This document shows positions 1 to 11,976 of a DNA stretch of 64,000 bases, piece after piece. Source of the stretch: Selaginella moellendorffii (taxonomy: Eukaryota > Streptophyta > Lycopodiopsida > Selaginellales > Selaginellaceae); assembly GCF_000143415.4 (NCBI RefSeq), contig NW_003314310.1, forward strand, positions 1-64,000. Reading direction: 5' to 3'. Numbering within the stretch: position 1 is the stretch's first letter; every line of letters begins with the position of its first letter. The notes below the pieces were generated by a model that saw only the letters and a program-made list of their open reading frames with translations, was not told the DNA's origin and searched no databases. The translations under genes were made by a program, and so were the position numbers.

Positions 1-1425
1 CTATACCGCCCCTTGTATAGCTGGAAGACCCTGTGAAAATCCACCTGGTGATGTATCTTTAAGGATCCGACTAGCATAATCCTTCAGGTCGGCCTCCTCA
101 TAAAATCCTCCAAAGTGACAGAACATTGCAACTGAAAGTCTCTGTTTGAGTGTAGCAGAAATATTGTGTGCAACAGAAACCATATTTCCTCCTGTACCAG
201 AATAGTAGAACGTGCTTGTGCGAAACCCAGCATCGACCAACACCGGCACAAACACATCCAATAGAGATCTTGTTCTTGACCCAGCTGTAGGTGAATCAAA
301 CCTATTCACCAAGGTGTCCTGCACCACCTGGCATTCGTCGAGTATAATCGGCCCACTCCAGTCCCTCTTGTGTGTCTCGATCAAACGATCAAATACCCCT
401 TCGATCCCACAGTCACTGGATACTAACTCGAGTAGTCTATCACTTAGGACGTAGAACGGGTCATTCTTGAAGGGTAGTAACGCAAATCCAACCTGCTTAA
501 ACAACCAGTACTTGGCCCAAACCTGAGGTGGCATGCTTCCTGCTACCTCCTTCAACTTGTCTAAGATGAAGAATCTGCTGAGAAGAACAGCTTTGAAGCA
601 GCACCGCGTCACGCGCATCGGAATTGACTGGTTTCCTGGATACAGAACCATTAGCCGACTAACCAGCGCATCCAAGTCTGCAGAGCCCTCCGATCCAATC
701 CGTCCCATAGGAACACCAACAAAATACAGAGCCAAACGGTCGACTGCAATCTCATATAGTGTTCGAGTCTTTCCAGAGCCAGAAACATCGAAAAGGACCA
801 CCAGGCCAGGACGGGCTATATCCACTTGATCCAGAATGTATTTGGAGGCCGGAAAAGCCTCCTCGAGGCAATGCCAGAGAAGGCAAGGTTTACGACTGCC
901 AGGAGCTTGAGGAACCGTCCCTTTGCAAACGTCTGGATAGCTGGCCTTCAAATCGCTTGGCTCAAGAAGTTCTCGATCTGCTCTATGTATCTGGTTCCAT
1001 ACATGGTCCAAGATACCTTGCACATCTGCTTGATCACATAGAAGGAGACCAATGAACACACAAGTAACGCTTCGTCAGTTCACCAGAGAACATCGTAAAT
1101 CTTACCAGAATCAGTGGTAGGAGCTGAAGGCGCTGCAAAAACAAAATTTGTCAGCGATGGAAGAACAAGTCAAGACCAAAATCCAATGCCTACCCTTGAG
1201 TAAGATAAGTTTTTCTTCCCTCAGCTGGTTCTCCTTTCGCCTCAGCTGGTTCTCCTTTTGCCTCAGGTGGTTCTCCCTTTTCCGCCAGTACCGCTCCTCC
1301 TCAGCATCATTTGTTGCCTTCAGCTGCTCCTCAGCCTCACATATTTGCTTCTCGACTCCCTCTATTTGCCTTTCAAGGCTGAAAATCGGCCCATCCACAG
1401 GCATGGGCTCAGATCCAGACGCCAT
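1..1425 (-). CDS. Crinkler-like coiled-coil P-loop NTPase gene, three exons
   Basis: Three exons splice cleanly: 1425-1194, 1132-1106 (27 nt) and 1025-1. Both introns are phase 1 with GT/AG ends (acceptors TTTTTGCAG and TCAAGCAG). I chose the ATG at 1425, which opens MASGSEP. Exon 1 encodes a charged coiled coil with repeats of the type RxKENQLR. Exon 3 carries a Walker A motif SGSGKTR near 765-785 and a Walker B motif ILDECQ near 334-342. This order, coiled coil followed by an SGSGKTR/DEcq NTPase, is typical of Crinkler-type (CRN) proteins of oomycetes, fungi and some early plants, where the NTPase is often followed by a nuclease-like domain. The frame ends in TAG at positions 3-1, at the window edge, and the preceding GTATAG could instead be a splice donor, so the C-terminus may be missing. 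Family assignment is inference from motifs; the exon structure is seen directly. Confidence 0.6.
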
Positions 1426-1429
1426 CCCC

Positions 1430-2270
1430 ACTGCTAACCCTAGCTATGATGCAACTCAACGGTTCAGATCTCATGTGAATATTCCAGAATCAGACTTCTT
1501 AAGTGTAAATTTTTAACTCTTTATATTCTGAAGTTTTAGCATTAAAATAATCTATCTCACCAGAAATTTAAATCTCTGTCAAATCACAAATTTTATTGTT
1601 TTATTAGTGTATTATTGATTGAATGGATTGAATACCTGTTTACAATGAAGTTAGAATGGAAGATGAAATATACCTTGTGGTGGTTATTCTATAATATCTT
1701 GATCCTTTTCAGATTTCTCCTCTATTTTTCAACTGTAATACTCAAAAACATAGTCATGAAACTTTTGAAGTAAAATACATTGCAAAATTTAAGACCACTT
1801 TTGATGATTCAACAAAATTTTATTAATTAAAAGTTTTCCTACCAATTAATTTCACTGCCACGAAAGAACCTTTGGGTTACAATGGAACAGGGATTATTAA
1901 AGCTCAATTCATTTGATTGGCCAAAGTCAAATAACTTCCTCTAATGGAATATGGGCCTGAATAAACTTTGATGTTATAATTATATATAAGTTTTTACATA
2001 AAATATATACAACAACTTAATTTATTAATATTTTTTGTTTGCTTAAGCAAACTTGTGAGGTGGTAATGAATACACCTAAAATATGCTTGAATATTCTTTT
2101 CTCAGTCATGAGAAAAAAAAAACCCCATTCTAAAATAACTAGAGATACCTGTACAAAACCTACCATTTAGGTTCCTAGTGCAGGGACTTTGGTGCCAACA
2201 GATAGCAAATTGTCTGGCCACAAATGTTGTCATTCTAATGTTTAGTGGTTGTAAAACCTGAAAAGCCGCT
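1430..2270. other. AT-rich stretch without a recognisable gene
   Basis: This stretch is AT-rich upstream of the NTPase gene, with no coding signal that I can support. It may hold the promoter of the minus-strand NTPase gene, but I see no clear TATA box tied to a start. Confidence 0.4.
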
Positions 2271-3120
2271 TTTGTGGCTTCAAGTACCAGTTCAGAAGCA
2301 AGTGAGCCTCAAGACCAAACAAGAGAAAGTAGCAATCTTGGTGGTGACATTGATCTCCACTGATCACACCTGAAATCCAAATTATTCACCTCTGAGTCCT
2401 ACCACCATTGCAGGGTTCAGCTTGGTCATGTGCTCCAACTTGAGCGAGCACAAACTGCTTTGCTCTAGACTTTAATAATGTTTCACTTTTCTTCCCAGTG
2501 GTGCAAGTCTCGATCGTTGTATGTAGCTGAACATGGTGCTCATGCTCAAAGACAGCATATCAATCCACCTTGGCCAACTTACTTCACAAGAAGCTTCAGT
2601 GCTCATCTTCTATCATCTGTGGTGCAGATGTTTTGCAACTGACACTGCACTGGGGCTTCCCTTAGCCACAAGCTTCTCCAGCAGAGCCTTTTTTTCTTCT
2701 CCTCCTGCTTCCACTAATTGTCCTCTTCTGACATGGTGTCTGGCTCACTGCATCCCTTGTTCTCACCCATCTTCAACCCTCACAAGGTGATTTGCCTCAG
2801 TTGTTGCCCCTCAGCATCAAAGCACTCACAAAGCTCAAACTCCACTACTTGGATAACTACTTTGACATAATAATTCGGCAATTGACTTGACATTCTCTGC
2901 TGTAGTAGCTTCTTCAACCCTAGAAGTACTTCTTGAGTTGTCAGTCCATCACCATAGATGGATCAAGCTACACTGCCAAGATTTGTTCTGGGTTCTTGTT
3001 TGCAGTTCCAGCAGCAGTCTCCAGCTGTTCAAGCATCACTCACCAAACTTCTCTTAAACCAGTTGAGTTTCATTTTCAACTCATCAGAACTCTTCCTGAT
3101 TTGAGTTCCACAAAACTCTA
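2270..3120 (-). pseudogene. Ty3-type gag/protease remnant
   Basis: On the minus strand a broken frame near 2300-2520 reads HHQDCYFLLFGLE. It matches the HQDCYFMLFGLD segment of the better preserved retropepsin remnant at 61799-62104. The rest, to about 3.1 kb, shows only short interrupted frames and is probably gag-side sequence of the same family. No catalytic Asp motif survives here. The assignment rests on internal comparison within the window. Confidence 0.4.
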
Positions 3121-3659
3121 GCCAAACTGGGTGATATTGCACTCCCTGCCCAAGCAAACCAGCCATTAGAATTGCTTAGCAGTAAACAATGTTGCAAGCT
3201 CTCCTGTCCATCACCTTTAAAGGTCAGTTGAGATAGTCAAGTCTAGACAAATGAGCAAACATTTGCAGTACAAATTATTATTTCTTCTTGATAACACTCT
3301 TTCCAAAAAAGTATATAATGTAACTTCTTTAAAAACAAATGTAGCTTTATCAACAAAAGCCAAGATGTTACCTTTACCAAGCTGTAAGCTTCCTCCCTCA
3401 AATAAAGGTTATTTAGCTGTTTCTCCAGATTGATTAAGTTTGTAGAAACTAAGAGTTTAATACACCCATTACAAGCTAACTCTCAAAGAGAGTTGGCACC
3501 ATTGGGGTCGGTGGACTCTTGTGTTCAAAAAGCTTGATCAGATCCAAAGGTATAAAAAGCATTAATGACAGTACCTTACAATTAAATAAAAAAGTAAAAT
3601 TACATCAAAAGATGAGATTAAAGCATCTTACTTGTCTTAACTTGCACAAGAACAGGAAT

Positions 3660-5188
3660 AAGGATCTTAACGGGCTGTGGCTCGCCCGTTAAATTGATTT
3701 AACCGTTGGCAGCTGTCGGATTGAGCCAGGTTCTCTGCGAGAACGTAGCTGACAACTGCCAGGTTCTCCAGAACCTAGCTGCTAGCTGCCAGGTTCTGGA
3801 GAACCAGGCTACCAGCTGTCAATTCTGGAGAACCCTCTCATCCTCCAATAACGTTATTCCACGTGTCTGTTAACGGTCTCACCACAGCCCGTTAAGGCTG
3901 TTCTCGGGCACGGCCTCGCTCGTTCCCTCCAGAACGCGCTCGCCGGGCTAATGCCCGGCTCGCCCGTTCTGGGCGGGAACGTGCTCGCCCTACCCGGGAA
4001 CTGCCTCATCAGGTGTTGCGAGGTGACCATGTACACACAGTATTTTATAGCCTGCTGGTCCCCCAACCGTTAAATAGTGCCAAAAAGAATGGAGAACAAG
4101 AGGCTTCTCAATATGCAGTAGAACGCTGTGTCTGATCCTTCTGATCAGACACATGAGCAAAGAGCTTCATAGCAAATCATGTGTACAAACACATGACGAA
4201 CTGCCACGGGGAGTGATCTAGGATGCCACGTGGCGATGACGTGGAGCGACTCTGGGTCAATGAGTATACCAAGACTATCTCGGTGCTGAAGAAAACGATC
4301 ACGAGCCAATGGCTTGGTGAAGATATCAGCCACCATGTCTCCTGTAGCACAGTATGCTAGCTCAAGAATCTCTTCTTCAATCTTCTCACGAACAAAGTGA
4401 TGATGAATATCGAAATGCTTGGTGTGGCAATGGTAGCGAGGGTTAGCAGCCAGGGCGATGCAGCTCTGGTTGTCACACCACAGCCTCGTTGGACCTTGCT
4501 GTCAAATACCAATCTCCGCAAGTAGAGCCCTGAGCCAAACGAGTTCTTTAGCTGCGTGTGAGGCAGCCAAGTACTCAGCCTCTGTGCTCGAAGTTCGATT
4601 GCTTCTTGGGACTCCAAGAAACCGCTGCACTGCCCAAATTGAAAATGTAACCTGATCGTATTGCTCTCTGCTGCCCAATCAGCGTCACAAAAGCCTTGAA
4701 GCTTGAGCTCCCCGTGGTAACACAAGCCAAGCTGAGTGGTGCCTCGAAGATACCTGAAGATACGTTTAACCGCAGCCCAGTGAGACGGGCCAGGGTTCTC
4801 CAAGAATTGGCTAACTCTGCTCACGGCAAACGCCAAATCAGGTCTCGTACACCCTGCCGGATATAGCAAGCTGCCAACGGCACTGCGATAGGGAATCTTC
4901 GCCATAGCAGCTTTCCCTTCTTCCGTTGCCGGAGACATCTCTTTCGTCAATTTACAACCAGGCTCCATTGGTGTGGATGAGAGTTCTCCATGCAAAAGCG
5001 AGAGAGTATGTCTCCAATGTACTTGGCCTGATGAACATAGATAATTCCCTGTGCACGGTCACGGAGGAGCTCCATGCCAAGAAAATATCTTGCTGGCCCT
5101 AGTGCCTCATCTCGAACTGAGTCGACAGGATCTTCTTCACCTGGGCAAACATGGCAGCGTTGTTATGAGTAACCAGATTGTCATCACC
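3660..5188 (-). pseudogene. Ty1/copia 3' remnant (RT end, RNase H, probable LTR)
   Basis: Minus-strand frames give the end of a copia reverse transcriptase: DD followed by NLVTHNN near 5160-5187, then ARYFLGMEL. The 4357-4995 frame has the classical copia signatures YRSAVGSLLY, TRPDLAFAVS, YLRGT and GFCDADWA of the RNase H region. A later frame (4145-4336) has ADIFTKPLARDRF, the usual end of copia pol. Several frameshifts and stops break it. A TATA-like ATTTTATAG (complement) near 4042-4051 fits an LTR promoter, but I could not fix the LTR ends. At about 5188 the sequence switches abruptly to a Ty3 integrase, so the 5' part is missing. Confidence 0.8.
3667..3907. repeat. Diverged repeats and flanking inverted repeat in putative copia LTR
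   Basis: The motif CCAGGTTCT(CC/GG)AGAACC recurs about four times between 3727 and 3835. The block is bounded by an inverted pair, TTAACGGGCTGTGG near 3668 and its complement CCACAGCCCGTTAA near 3891. It lies 3' of the copia coding remnant (minus strand) and may belong to its LTR. Confidence 0.45.
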
Positions 5189-5189
5189 G

Positions 5190-6323
5190 TTGTAGCGGGA
5201 TAAATGGAGTGTCCACGCGTTTCTCCTTGCAGTCTTAGTGGTCTCCTACCTTGTGTGATAGTTTGAGTGTCAGGGTCAAGATTGAGCGTTGCATGCCTCA
5301 TTTCTGATGCCAGTACTTCCCTAACCTGTTGTGGTTCACTCCCTCCAGCTGCTACACAGAATTTGGATCTATGAACTTGTTGGGTGATTGTGTATGGTCT
5401 TCGAACTTTGCTCTGCCTTTCCCACCCAGCACTCCACGTTGTATGACTTTTAAGAACACCTGGTCTCCTACTGCAAATGGATGTTTGGTTATCCTCTTGT
5501 TGAAATTTCTGGAGTAGCGTTCCTGGGATCACAAAATATTGGTCTTGGCCCGCTCAGCTCTGCTCTTATGGGATCTGACCATTTCCTCCACATACTTTAT
5601 GAGATCAGGGCTCTCCTCCAGTACTGGTAAGTCTGGCATGGGATGATGAGATTTCCTTGGTGCTCTTCCATAAAGTAGCTCAAATGGTGAGAATCCTGTG
5701 GACTAGTGCCTGGATGTTCGGTATGCAAATAGCAGCTGTGGGAGTAGTGCATCCCAGTCCCTGGGGGATAGCAAAGCATTTACTGCGATCATTTTTTTCA
5801 AGGTCTTGTTGAATCTCTTAATCATCCCGTTTGTAGAGGGTCAAAATCTTGCAGTGTGTTGATGTTTTTCGCCCATACTGTACAAAGCAAAGAGAAAGCT
5901 TTGCTACAAAATTCTGGTCCATGATCTGTGAGTATCTCCATGGGGATGCCATGTCTGAGGATTATCTCTTCGAATAACAGCTGCCTCCACTGACTTTGTA
6001 TGTAAAGCTCTCCCTTCAACCCACTTGGGTGAAATAGTCCATTGCCAGCACGGCCACCCTGTTGCCAGATGCGGTTTCAAAACTGAATGGTCCAGCAAAG
6101 TCCAATCCTATCCTTGCAAAAGGCTTTGATATGGGCAATGGCCATAATTCTGCATGTTCGACTCTATGGGTGCAAGCTTGCACTGTATGCAAGAGTTTAT
6201 GAACTTATTTACGCTTAATTTCATGCCTCTCCACCAATAGTGCTGTTTGATGTTGTCAAATACACAATTCTCAGACAAGTGGCCAGCATTCTCGAGAAAG
6301 CCAAGATGGATGGAAAGTTTCAA
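5190..6323 (-). pseudogene. Ty3-type integrase remnant
   Basis: Read on the minus strand from 6323 down: an HHCC zinc-binding region (GHLSENCVFDNIKQHYWW, then FINSCIQC), an integrase core (ILRHGIPMEILTDHGPEF near 5900-5960), and the distal core with TGFSPFELLYGR in broken frames near 5640-5720. After that comes a basic C-terminal region with FAVGDQVFLKV near 5450-5500. The domain order is correct for a Ty3 element, but at least three frame changes make it non-functional. It is joined directly to an unrelated copia fragment on its 3' side. Confidence 0.75.
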
Positions 6324-7140
6324 TCTGAATTGGATGTGATTTTAGAGTTAAAAAGAAAATGTTATTATAAATTTATTCATGGGAGCTTGTTAGTTGGCCA
6401 AGTGATTTCAAATAGTCAACGCTTTTTCATCTTTGGTCTTGCTTCTAGTGTGGACCTTGTATAGCAAATGAATATGGATGGAGATGAGGACTTAGTTAAT
6501 TTTTAAATCTATTTTGACCATATGGAATGAGTTTTAGGCTGGTCAATAATGGGAGCCTATGTTTATGATCACAAGTAAGTGGTTTTTCATTTTTTAAGAA
6601 TTCCATACTAATTTACATTATAACCATTTCTTCTATAGGTTGTAGTGCAACTTGATTATAACTATAGCTAAATTCAAAGTTTAAGATTTCCAAGATCAAA
6701 CAGTTTTTTGGACATATATGTCCAAAGTTGTTAAACAACGAACCAAGAAGAAATCCAACTTCTATGATTTCATGATAGATGTTGTTAGTGCTAACTAATT
6801 GGCTGTACGACAAGTATTTGGAGGTGATAAAAGTCAACCATTACAAAGTAGAGAGAAGAGTTGTGAGTTTCATTGGGCAAAGAGTGTCAAAGAACATTAC
6901 TGATGCATTAAGTCTAACTTTTATCACGAGTTCAAGCAGCTGGGAAGCACATGGTGGGAAGTTCGAATGTTTCAATAGGGCCATTATATTCTTAATGTAA
7001 GTTTTCTCTCACTTTCTTTTCTTGTCATATTCAAATGTTGCATTTTTCCTAGGATTAACAACTTGATGACATTGCATTTACATTAACAATTAATCTCTCT
7101 GAGAGAAAATATTGGAGTTGAAGAGCTTCCGAAGCAGGGA
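6324..7140. other. Unassigned AT-rich sequence
   Basis: Only short frames in both directions are present, none with a motif I recognise. The sequence change at about 6320 marks the end of the Ty3 integrase remnant. Confidence 0.3.
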
Positions 7141-7211
7141 AAGGAAAAGTGTCCCTCTATGAAGCTATATTCTCTAACTTCACTAGATCTCTTGAATAGT
7201 CATCAAAAGCT

Positions 7212-7913
7212 TTGGCTGCACAGGAAACAAGGTTTGCTAGTACAAGTCCAAATTTAGACAAGCTTCGAGAGCGGGTTGGTAGAAAGACAACACCGATAGC
7301 AAGGTCAATGTCTAAAATGGTGGAAGAAGTTGTTACTGGAACTCCTATAGAATTAAAGTATGAACCACTTAGAGACATGAGGATAGCCTATATGAAATAG
7401 ATATTTGATGGGCCTAACATCACTTTTTTTAGCTCTCACCGTCCACAGTTTAACTACCATTTTGTTCCACAACACCAGAGAAGAACTAAGAAATATGGAG
7501 TAGAGGATGTGCCAATTGTTACACAAGTAAATCTAGCATCAGAGGTTGAGAAGTTCCCAACCTTAGTCTTCTATTCATCCGACAACTCCACTAGATCATT
7601 GCTGCATGCCTCCCAAAAGAACAATGGCTATGACATCCCTAAAGGTTCTACGTGGTTTATCAATGCTTTCTATAGGACACAATCCAAGAACACCAGAATG
7701 ATTGGGAGTCAAGGTCAGTGTCTTGCATTTATGCGCTTGGGTTCAAATTCTTCAATAGTACCATATTTCTGGGGCTATCAAGATCTAGGGGTAAAGGGCC
7801 GTCAGTCAAGTTGGATTTACTGTTGTGCGATTGATGTTACTCATACAAACCAGATCCACAACTCAATTATCTTGAAGCTAGATTCTATATTAGAGGAGTG
7901 GCCAGTTGAGTGA
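7212..7913 (+). pseudogene. Unrecognised broken reading frame
   Basis: Two same-strand frames, 7212-7400 and 7509-7913, are separated by a stop and a frame change. Translated, they have a protein-like composition. The second frame contains STWFINAFYRTQ, QGQCLAFMRLG and YFWGYQDLG and ends at a TGA at 7911. I do not recognise a family. Its neighbours are all mobile-element debris, so a decayed transposon gene is the most likely explanation, but a remnant host gene cannot be excluded. Confidence 0.3.
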
Positions 7914-8220
7914 AGCTATAATCTTTTGAAAGAAGAGATTAAAAGTTGAGAATAGGGGAAAGGTATATTTAACCTATAAGCACATCTATTACATTATTAT
8001 GCAAGAACTAAACCAAGATCCTAAGATCAACTATCACATCCACTAGGCAAGCCTTACAATTGCAGAGCTTAAGAACTGTTTCTAGATTATTTTTAGTGTT
8101 TGGATCTATATTTATATTTGTATTTTATTGGTCGAATTTACTTGGAAATATAGATTAAATCAAAATTTGAAAAATAAAAAGATGTTTGGGACAAACTAAT
8201 GTTTTTCTTGTGTTTGAGAA

Positions 8221-8290
8221 GTCATGAGCTCAGCTCATGAGCTTATCTCATGAGTTTATGAGCTCAAAACCTACCCAGGCTCATGAACAC
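8221..8290. repeat. Cluster of CATGAGCT inverted repeats
   Basis: A 17-bp near-palindrome (CATGAGCT-C-AGCTCATG, about 8223-8240) is followed by further copies of CATGAG and GAGCTCA in both orientations. Function unknown. Confidence 0.45.
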
Positions 8291-8647
8291 GATGATGGAG
8301 TTTTAGTCTTTGTGATGTAACATGATCAATTTTCTACATATAAATTGGACAACCTTGTGCCTCAACTTCTCCTCCATCCACTTTGCATCACTACATTCAC
8401 TTGGGCTCCAGGAAGAAAATATGCTTGACTTAGAGAACACTATTTTCATAGTGCATTTAGAGAGTCACTTTCTTGAGATAGATTGACACTTTACAATACA
8501 TTTTTATACAGCTAAAGGTGCTAGATCCAGTTCTTTTTGGCTAAAAAATTCCATACAACTCTATTGACAAGAGCAAAATTCATATGTGTTTTCAAGGAGT
8601 AATGGTTCCTAATCTTGTGGAGCGCAAGGCCCATCTAGATGAGGTAG

Positions 8648-8745
8648 TGTTATGACATGCCCATTTAGAGAGTGTGAGAGTGAGAGAGAGAATATTCTAA
8701 TTCCTAGAATATTCCTCATCCTCCTTATATAAAACCCTTAGGCAC
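8648..8745 (+). mobile_element. LTR fragment, same family as 46743 and 61540
   Basis: It begins TGTTATGACATGCCCAT, then has GAGAGTGTGAGAGTGA, paired TAGAATATTC motifs and a TATATAAAACCCTT TATA-type stretch. The same order is seen at 61540-61630. The 3' end is not clear. Confidence 0.5.
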
Positions 8746-8759
8746 ATTGAATAGGTCTT

Positions 8760-9300
8760 CAGCTTTTCTTTTTGGCAAGATATGACACTCATTAAGTTGT
8801 GCAATATTTGAGAAGATACAACATTTCTTAGCTTTGTTTAGTAAACATTTTGGGGTTTCTCCTTTCTTGCCTAGATTCTTGGCCTAATTTCTCAAAATAG
8901 TGCATTTGAGTTTGTAGATTTGACCTATATTTATAATTAAAGGTGATTCTTGATGCTAGATTTAGGCAAATTCATGGCATGTATAAGGATTTTCATCTCT
9001 AGCTGGATAGGGGCATCTATGCAATAGGAATTTATGCTTTTTTAGGCTTTGTTTTGGATGCCATTTGTTTTTGGAGGTGCTTCTAATTCTAGGCTTTCTA
9101 AAAATATCAACAAAACCTTGATATCAATATATAATGATGACATGCAGATGTTTTTCCAAAAAACTGGTGTTCTAAGCTATATTTTCTTGGATCTTGTGGT
9201 ATATTGAAACATTTTCATCACAAATCCTTGAAATAGTGTGGTAGAGAGTGCTAAGCTCATTTCAATAAGCTTACTTATAGTCAAAATGGTGAAGGATGGA
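8760..9300. other. No gene seen
   Basis: AT-rich sequence after the LTR fragment. I see no coding signal or repeat here that I can support. Confidence 0.3.
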
Positions 9301-9364
9301 GACTAGGGTATTTATTTTTCTCTTTTAGGCTAAACTTGGGTGAGAGTTTCTTAGGAAAGAAGCA

Positions 9365-9524
9365 ATCTTCATAGGAGTAGGAGTAGGCATAGAAGTTGGC
9401 ACAAGAGTACGAATTGGTGCTAGAGTCGGTAGTAGTAAGTGCAGAAGTTGGCGCAAGAGTAGGAGTTGGCACTGGAGTAGGTGTAGGAGTAGAAGTAGGC
9501 ACAAGTGTAGGAGCAAGAGCAAGG
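9365..9524. repeat. Hexamer-type minisatellite (GGAGTA/GGCACA variants)
   Basis: Units such as GGAGTA, GTTGGCACAAGAGTA and GTAGGCACAAGTGTA are tandemly repeated with variation. Translated on the minus strand they give a low-complexity Pro/Thr/Leu run that should not be taken for a gene. Confidence 0.75.
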
Positions 9525-9526
9525 GG

Positions 9527-9630
9527 GTTACTAGTTACTGGTTACTAATTACTGTTTACATGTTATTGGTTACCAGTTACCGGTTACTGGTTACTATTTG
9601 CCTATTATTGGTTACCGATTATCACAAGAT
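9527..9630. repeat. Degenerate GGTTAC microsatellite
   Basis: About a dozen imperfect copies of GGTTACT, GGTTACC and AATTACT lie directly after the neighbouring minisatellite. Confidence 0.75.
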
Positions 9631-10079
9631 GTCAGCAATTACTCTAACCCTAAGAGTCAGCAGTTATATATGCTTTAGGATGTGTTTTGGGATGTTGAAG
9701 GAGCTGAAGCATGTTTACTAGCTGGTCTACATCTCCTTCCATTTCCAAGTTTGTCATAGTCAGTTTGGGCAACTTTGGGCAACTTGTGGACAAGACAAAG
9801 GGTTCTAAGCTATCTATTTTGGCCAAGGGCCCTTCTTTTTGTGCTTTGGAGAAGTCTACAGCTTTATTTATTCTGTCTATCTAGTTGCTTTGATTGGGCA
9901 TTTGTAGTATTTAGGGTAGTTGATGCCGGTCCAGACTATATGTGTGGCAAATTGGCACCCTTTTACCATACCTCAAGGCTCTAAGATATAGAGTAAATTT
10001 TCTAGCATCCAAAGGCAGCTTAGGTGTGACATTGCACCTTCTCTTCATCCTTGGTAGATTCTAGTGACTTAGATCTATG

Positions 10080-10745
10080 AGCTATGGTGCAGCTACCTTT
10101 AGCTCGACCCCAGCTCCATGTTTTACAGAAGGGGAGTGATTTGCCAACCTTCTCAAGTGTTGGGACAAGCTCTCTAGCATTGCATATCAGTCACTTTAAT
10201 TACTACAACACTACAAACATGATTGTCAATGATGATCGTATGTGCCATGATTTCTTATAGTCTCTCAAAGGAAAAGCAACAACTTGGGCAGATTTTCTTC
10301 TTCTAGAGTATCGGATGGATTCCTAGACATTACTTGCTTCTTTAAGGGAACATTTCATCAAAGAAAAACCCACAAATTGGCTACTTGTCAAATTTTTTTT
10401 GTTCCGATAGGGTGCTTATGAGTCTGTCCCCGACTACATCACCAGGTTTTGAGCATATTGGAGTGTTGGGATCACAAAGTGGTCTAAGACGAGCAGTAGG
10501 GGATCATAGCATTCACAGCAGTTTGTGTGGGAACTTGCAGCGGAAACTTACATTTAGGTCTTCCTACAAGGCATTTTTGTTTGCCAAAAAGCTGGAAAGA
10601 GAGCTGCTTATCAACCTGGGGTTTGCTAGAGTCGATTTGACCAAGCCATCACCCCATCAGAGTTGCCTTGTGCAACTACTCACCTGCCGACATCAAAGCC
10701 CATCGCCATTGAAGATACACCTCTGGCTATCAAGAACTTCACTAT
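10080..10745 (+). pseudogene. Ty3-type gag remnant
   Basis: Plus-strand frames read DDRMCHDFL, SLKGKATTWADFLL, SLREHFIKE and YESVPDYITRF, interrupted by stops. This is the spacing of the retrotransposon gag core (short helix, L-G-A-W motif, then a second helix). Several stop codons and a frame change near 10400 disable it. Confidence 0.5.
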
Positions 10746-10799
10746 AAGATATGGCAGTTGAAGGAAATAATTCTTCAAAAATAGTCATACCATGAGCTG

Positions 10800-11960
10800 G
10801 TGGAGTCCAAGAAAGAGGCTACTACAGCTTGGGAATGTTGATTCAAGTCCCATTGTTGCACTCACTGCGAAATGAACACACACAACACATAACACTATTT
10901 CAAGATTCACCTAGAGCTTCAGCCTCCACCTTTTCAACATGCTTAACAATGTTCCTTTATTGACAACTCCATACCATCTTGTGGTCTAGAGATATACTAG
11001 GAGTAGTTGGAGCAACAAACGATGGAGGTAGCCCCTTTATCAAGCAAAAGCAAAGCACTAGACTCATCGGTCAACACAATTTTGGTAGCTGTCAGGAAAA
11101 TTGCACGACAATAAAAAAAGACCTGAAAGACTCCCCTAGGGCTTGTATTTCAGCAGTAACTACAAATCACTCATACTGAGTGTATTGAGCCTGCAGTAAC
11201 TCCTCTATGATCACGGTGATAGAATCTCAATGGCCTATAGGAGGTCCCACCATCTTTGAGCAAAAAAAACTCAAGAACTCGAGAGAGAAAACAAGAACTG
11301 TAAAAATAACTGAATGGCCGTACCTAATTTTCAAACTATCGAAAACTTAAACACCAACCAACGGCTGAGACTTTTCCAGCTAATAACTCTTCATCCACAA
11401 CTTCGATTGACTTGATTTCATCACCAAAGAACTTTGCTTGATAAGATCTTCAACTTCATAGAAAACAACTTCTTCAAATTCTCACTTCTGAAATCCGTCA
11501 CTTTTTCTCTCTCTAGACAAAATATTCCCAAGAACCTTCTTTAGCAAGCTTCTTCATTTTTCACTTTTTTCTAGCTCAGAAATATGTCAGTACTCACAAA
11601 AGCAACCTCAAGTGTGAAAATACAACTATATATACGGTTGACAGTAGCCAAGGAACTCTACAAATAGCAGCATCAAAGCATAGCCACTTGAGCCCAAGAG
11701 AAGAAGAAGGCGGCCACTCAACCTATTGTGGATCCCCTAGCATCGGTTGAGAGTGAATCTTTGTCTACACCAAATCCATTGGTGTAGACAAGCTCCCCTT
11801 GGAGCTTGTCTATAGTGGCTTGTAAGCTCCCCTTCAAATCACTGCTCTCCTCTCCTCCTAGGATCTCACTAACAACTATTCATGTTCCAGAGCCAGTTCT
11901 TTAGTAGTTGGTTGACAATCTTGTCACCTTTTCACTTCAAGACATATTGTGCCTTATCCC
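10800..11960. other. Noncoding retroelement sequence between gag and protease remnants
   Basis: Short frames only. A small perfect hairpin, GTCTACACCAA / TTGGTGTAGAC, lies at 11763-11789. The position between gag-like and protease-like remnants suggests degraded polyprotein or a nested insertion. Confidence 0.3.
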
Positions 11961-11976
11961 TGGATTCGGCTAGTGT

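Noticed and set aside
9281-9522. Minus-strand Pro/Thr- and Leu-rich frames
   Set aside because: Products of the minisatellite, not a gene.
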